DNA of 6,895 bases. Source: DAOTZS01 sp034434335 (GTDB lineage: Bacteria > Chloroflexota > Anaerolineae > CG2-30-64-16). The notes under the pieces were generated by a model. The model searched no databases. It was not told the origin of the DNA and saw only the letters and a program-made list of their open reading frames with translations. Positions 4,933-6,895 of the stretch are shown here, piece after piece; within the stretch, counting starts at the first letter, position 1; the number at the start of each line of letters is the position of its first letter. Location: the NCBI GenBank assembly GCA_034434335.1, contig DAOTZS010000005.1, forward strand, positions 1 through 6,895, written 5' to 3'. The translations under genes and the position numbers were made by a program.

Positions 4933-6351
4933 ATGACCAAGCCAAGAACCCGTTACGTCTGCCAGGCATGCGGCAGCGTGCAGCCGAAATGGCAGGGCAG
5001 ATGCCCAGACTGCGGCGAATGGAACACCCTGGTTGAGACCGTAATCCAGGAGCCGCCATCGGGCCGGCCGACCTCTGCCGGCGAGGCCGTGGCCGGACCC
5101 GAGCCGCAACCGCTGCCGGAGATCCCGGCCGATGGCTACGAACGCATCCCCCTGCCCATCAGCGAGCTCAGCCGCGTGCTGGGAGGAGGCATCGTGCCGG
5201 GTTCGGTCGTGCTGATCAGCGGCGATCCGGGCATCGGCAAGTCTACCCTCCTGCTGCAACTGGCGGCATGCCTGGCCGACGCTGGCCGGCCGGTGCTGTA
5301 TGTGTCGGGCGAGGAGTCAGCGGCTCAGGTCAAATTGCGCGCCGAACGGCTGGGCATTGCCTCGCCCCACATCCTTGTCCTGGCCGACACCCACCTGGAG
5401 AGCATTATCGCTCGTATCGAACAAACCCAGCCTCGTCTGGTTGTAGTGGATTCTGTGCAGAGCATCTATTCCGATGCCATCCCCTCCGCGGCGGGGAGCG
5501 TCACCCAGGTGCGCGACTGTGCCGCGGCCCTGCTCCGGCTGGCCAAGGCGCAGACCATCCCTTTGTTCCTGGTGGGCCATGTTACCAAGGAAGGGGCGAT
5601 TGCCGGCCCGCGCGTGCTGGAGCACATGGTGGATACGGTGCTCTACCTGGAGGGCGAGCGCTTTCACTCTTTCCGCCTGCTGCGCGCGGCCAAGAACCGC
5701 TTTGGCTCAACGAATGAGATCGGGGTGTTTGAGATGTCAGAGCGGGGGCTGGCCGAGGTGCACAACCCCTCAGAAGCCTTCCTGGCCGAACGCATCCCCA
5801 ATGCACCCGGGTCAGCGATTGCTGTGACGATGGAGGGCACCCGGCCTATCCTGGTCGAAGTCCAGGCGCTCGCCAGCCCCACCACCTTTGCCCAGCCGCG
5901 GCGTACAGCCAATGGCGTGGATTTCAACCGCCTGCTATTGATCACCGCCGTGCTGAGCCGGCGAGCGCGCGTGCGCCTGGCCGATCAGGACATCTTCGTC
6001 AACGTAGTGGGGGGCCTGCAGGTAGACGAGCCGGCTGCCGACCTGGCCATCGCGGTGGCCATTGCCTCCTCGGCGCGCAACCGGCCGGTGGCGGCTGACC
6101 TGGCACTGGTCGGGGAAGTGGGCCTGAGCGGTGAACTGCGCAGCGTGGGACAGCTCCCTCGCCGGCTCAACGAGGCGGCCAAGCTGGGCTTTCGACGGGT
6201 GCTCGTGCCGCGTTCGGTAGCCCGTAGGGTGCAGCAGCCCCTGGCCGAGGTGGAAGTGCTGGGGGCCAGGACATTGCGGGAGGCGCTGGAAATTGCCCTG
6301 GTAGGCACGCCGGCCGAGAATGAAGAGGAGTTGAAATCCCTCAGCACGTAA
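4933..6351 (+). CDS. radA: DNA repair protein RadA (Sms)
   Basis: A 472-aa RadA, complete and of normal length. RadA is a hexameric RecA-like, DnaB-type ATPase/helicase that helps RecA in branch migration and recombination intermediate processing, in the cytosol. Domains in order: C4 zinc finger C10-x2-C13-x10-C24-x2-C27; RecA-like ATPase with Walker A GDPGIGKST (97-105), SGEES (125-129) and Walker B LVVVDS (169-174); the RadA-specific KNRFG (254-258); and a Lon-type S16-like C-terminal domain from about 285 to 460 (DLAIAVAIASS, VGEVGLSGELR). The ATG at 4933 has GGAGG 4 nt upstream and gives the family's standard start just before the zinc finger. Transcribed divergently from the carH-like operon. 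Its last 11 bp overlap the convergent Mth938-domain gene, and no terminator hairpin is seen between them. Confidence 0.97.
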   Translation: MTKPRTRYVCQACGSVQPKWQGRCPDCGEWNTLVETVIQEPPSGRPTSAGEAVAGPEPQPLPEIPADGYERIPLPISELSRVLGGGIVPGSVVLISGDPGIGKSTLLLQLAACLADAGRPVLYVSGEESAAQVKLRAERLGIASPHILVLADTHLESIIARIEQTQPRLVVVDSVQSIYSDAIPSAAGSVTQVRDCAAALLRLAKAQTIPLFLVGHVTKEGAIAGPRVLEHMVDTVLYLEGERFHSFRLLRAAKNRFGSTNEIGVFEMSERGLAEVHNPSEAFLAERIPNAPGSAIAVTMEGTRPILVEVQALASPTTFAQPRRTANGVDFNRLLLITAVLSRRARVRLADQDIFVNVVGGLQVDEPAADLAIAVAIASSARNRPVAADLALVGEVGLSGELRSVGQLPRRLNEAAKLGFRRVLVPRSVARRVQQPLAEVEVLGARTLREALEIALVGTPAENEEELKSLST

Positions 6352-6691
6352 GGTGCAGCGCGGCAACCACCCGGCGCTGAGCCGCGAGGCGGTTGTAGGT
6401 CTCGCAGGCCTGGCCGGTGGGTTCGGCAATCACCTTTATGCCGGCCTCTTCCAGCGCACGGCGTGTCTCGGCTGGCACGTCCATGCGGCTGACACTGCCC
6501 TGGCCAATCACCAAGACCTCGGGCCGGGCCTGGATCACATCCCACAGGTCAGCGGCTGCTACGGAGTGGCCCTCGGCCCGCCACCATTTCCCATCCACAC
6601 GGTCAGGGTAGATGATCACGTCGTGGGTGTAAGCACGGCCATCAATGACGATCCGGCCAAAGTGATAGCTGTCAATCCTCGGAGCAGCCAT
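6341..6691 (-). CDS. Mth938-like domain (DUF498-type) protein
   Basis: A 116-aa small soluble protein of the Mth938/DUF498 family (relatives: archaeal MTH938 and eukaryotic NDUFAF3/AAMDC). Bacterial members have no settled biochemical role. Visible pattern: IDSYHFGRIVIDGRAY (6-21), DVIIYPDRV (24-32), WW (36-37), LVIGQG (60-65), a helix with PAETRRALEEAGIKVI (73-88) and the conserved end TGQACETYNRLAAQRRVVAALHLTC, which begins at residue 92. Length is typical. The ATG at 6691 is chosen over a GTG at 6718 because AGGAGG lies 3 nt upstream and the extra nine residues do not look like the family. It is convergent with radA and overlaps its end by 11 bp. No strong promoter was found; the upstream DNA is palindromic repeat. 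Confidence 0.88.
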   Translation of the reverse strand: MAAPRIDSYHFGRIVIDGRAYTHDVIIYPDRVDGKWWRAEGHSVAAADLWDVIQARPEVLVIGQGSVSRMDVPAETRRALEEAGIKVIAEPTGQACETYNRLAAQRRVVAALHLTC

Positions 6692-6743
6692 ATTCCTCCT
6701 CTTTCCCCGAGGAACCACTTAGGGCGTGTTTGAGAATTCGTTC

Positions 6744-6772
6744 GTACGGGCAGAGCGACGCTCTGCCCGTAC
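6744..6772. repeat. 29-bp perfect palindrome, copy 1
   Basis: GTACGGGCAGAGCG (6744-6757) pairs with CGCTCTGCCCGTAC (6759-6772) around one central A. No T-run follows, so it is not a standard terminator. It repeats at 6871. It looks like a REP-type intergenic palindrome, upstream of the Mth938-domain gene. Confidence 0.85.
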
Positions 6773-6786
6773 ATAGGCACGGAGCA

Positions 6787-6870
6787 AAGCGGAGTGCCGT
6801 CTATATGCCACTACACTACACTTGCGGGCTGCCAGGAGGCAATTTGGGCCATTCAAACGCCACTCCGCTT
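6787..6870. repeat. 10-bp perfect inverted repeat flanking a 64-bp spacer
   Basis: AAGCGGAGTG (6787-6796) and CACTCCGCTT (6861-6870) are exact inverted copies, and the second directly abuts palindrome copy 2. The left side also has GGCAC (6776-6780) and GTGCC (6794-6798) as an overlapping dyad. No coding potential was seen in between. It may mark the ends of a small inserted element. Confidence 0.55.
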
Positions 6871-6895
6871 GTACGGGCAGAGCAACGCTCTGCCC
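6871..6895. repeat. Palindrome copy 2, cut by window edge
   Basis: The 25 visible bases match copy 1 at 24 positions; the single difference is G-to-A near the centre (A6884 against G6757). Same orientation, start-to-start distance 127 bp. The full copy would end about 4 bp beyond the window. Confidence 0.8.

Noticed and set aside
6721..6895. Insertion sequence or attachment site
   Set aside because: Palindromes and inverted repeats are present, but no transposase or integrase frame and no clear target duplication were found.

Overview
The window is GC-rich bacterial DNA with compact, overlapping genes and GC-rich palindromic repeats between them. Gene content (a CarH-like B12/MerR regulator, RadA, a Mth938-domain protein, a UxxC peroxiredoxin-like gene) and the style of the intergenic palindromes suggest an environmental Chloroflexota (Anaerolineae-like) genome. 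That assignment is an inference from gene style, not from a phylogenetic marker.

Layout. The left edge (1-258, minus) is the 5' part of a redoxin/peroxiredoxin-like gene. Its catalytic cysteine codon is an in-frame UGA, followed at the right distance by a small hairpin of the bacterial SECIS type, so it is best read as a selenoprotein. Positions 259-484 hold no gene; they hold a run of perfect 10-bp-stem hairpins. Positions 485-4653 (minus) carry four genes that read as one operon, in transcription order: a MerR-type regulator with a cobalamin-binding module (CarH-like), a divergent PlsY-like acyltransferase, a membrane GT2 glycosyltransferase of the CrtQ/CruC/HpnB kind, and a membrane-anchored alpha/beta hydrolase. 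The first three are joined by 4-base stop/start overlaps (GTGA, TTGA).

The operon has a near-consensus sigma70 promoter (TTGACA, 17 bp, TACTAT). Its -35 box is the last of three tandem 11-bp repeats of the form TnGACA, which matches the operator layout known for the B12-dependent photoreceptor CarH. The simplest reading is an autoregulated, light- and B12-responsive operon that modifies a membrane lipid or carotenoid: glycosyl transfer, acyl transfer and ester hydrolysis.

The divergent intergenic region (4654-4932) contains that promoter, a 64-bp miniature inverted-repeat element, and a sigma70 promoter for radA. radA (4933-6351, plus) encodes a complete DNA repair protein. It ends in an 11-bp tail-to-tail overlap with a small Mth938-domain gene (6341-6691, minus). 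The right end (6692-6895) has no gene and holds two near-identical copies of a 29-bp palindrome and an associated 10-bp inverted repeat; the second copy is cut by the window edge.

No rRNA, tRNA, CRISPR array or transposase gene was seen.
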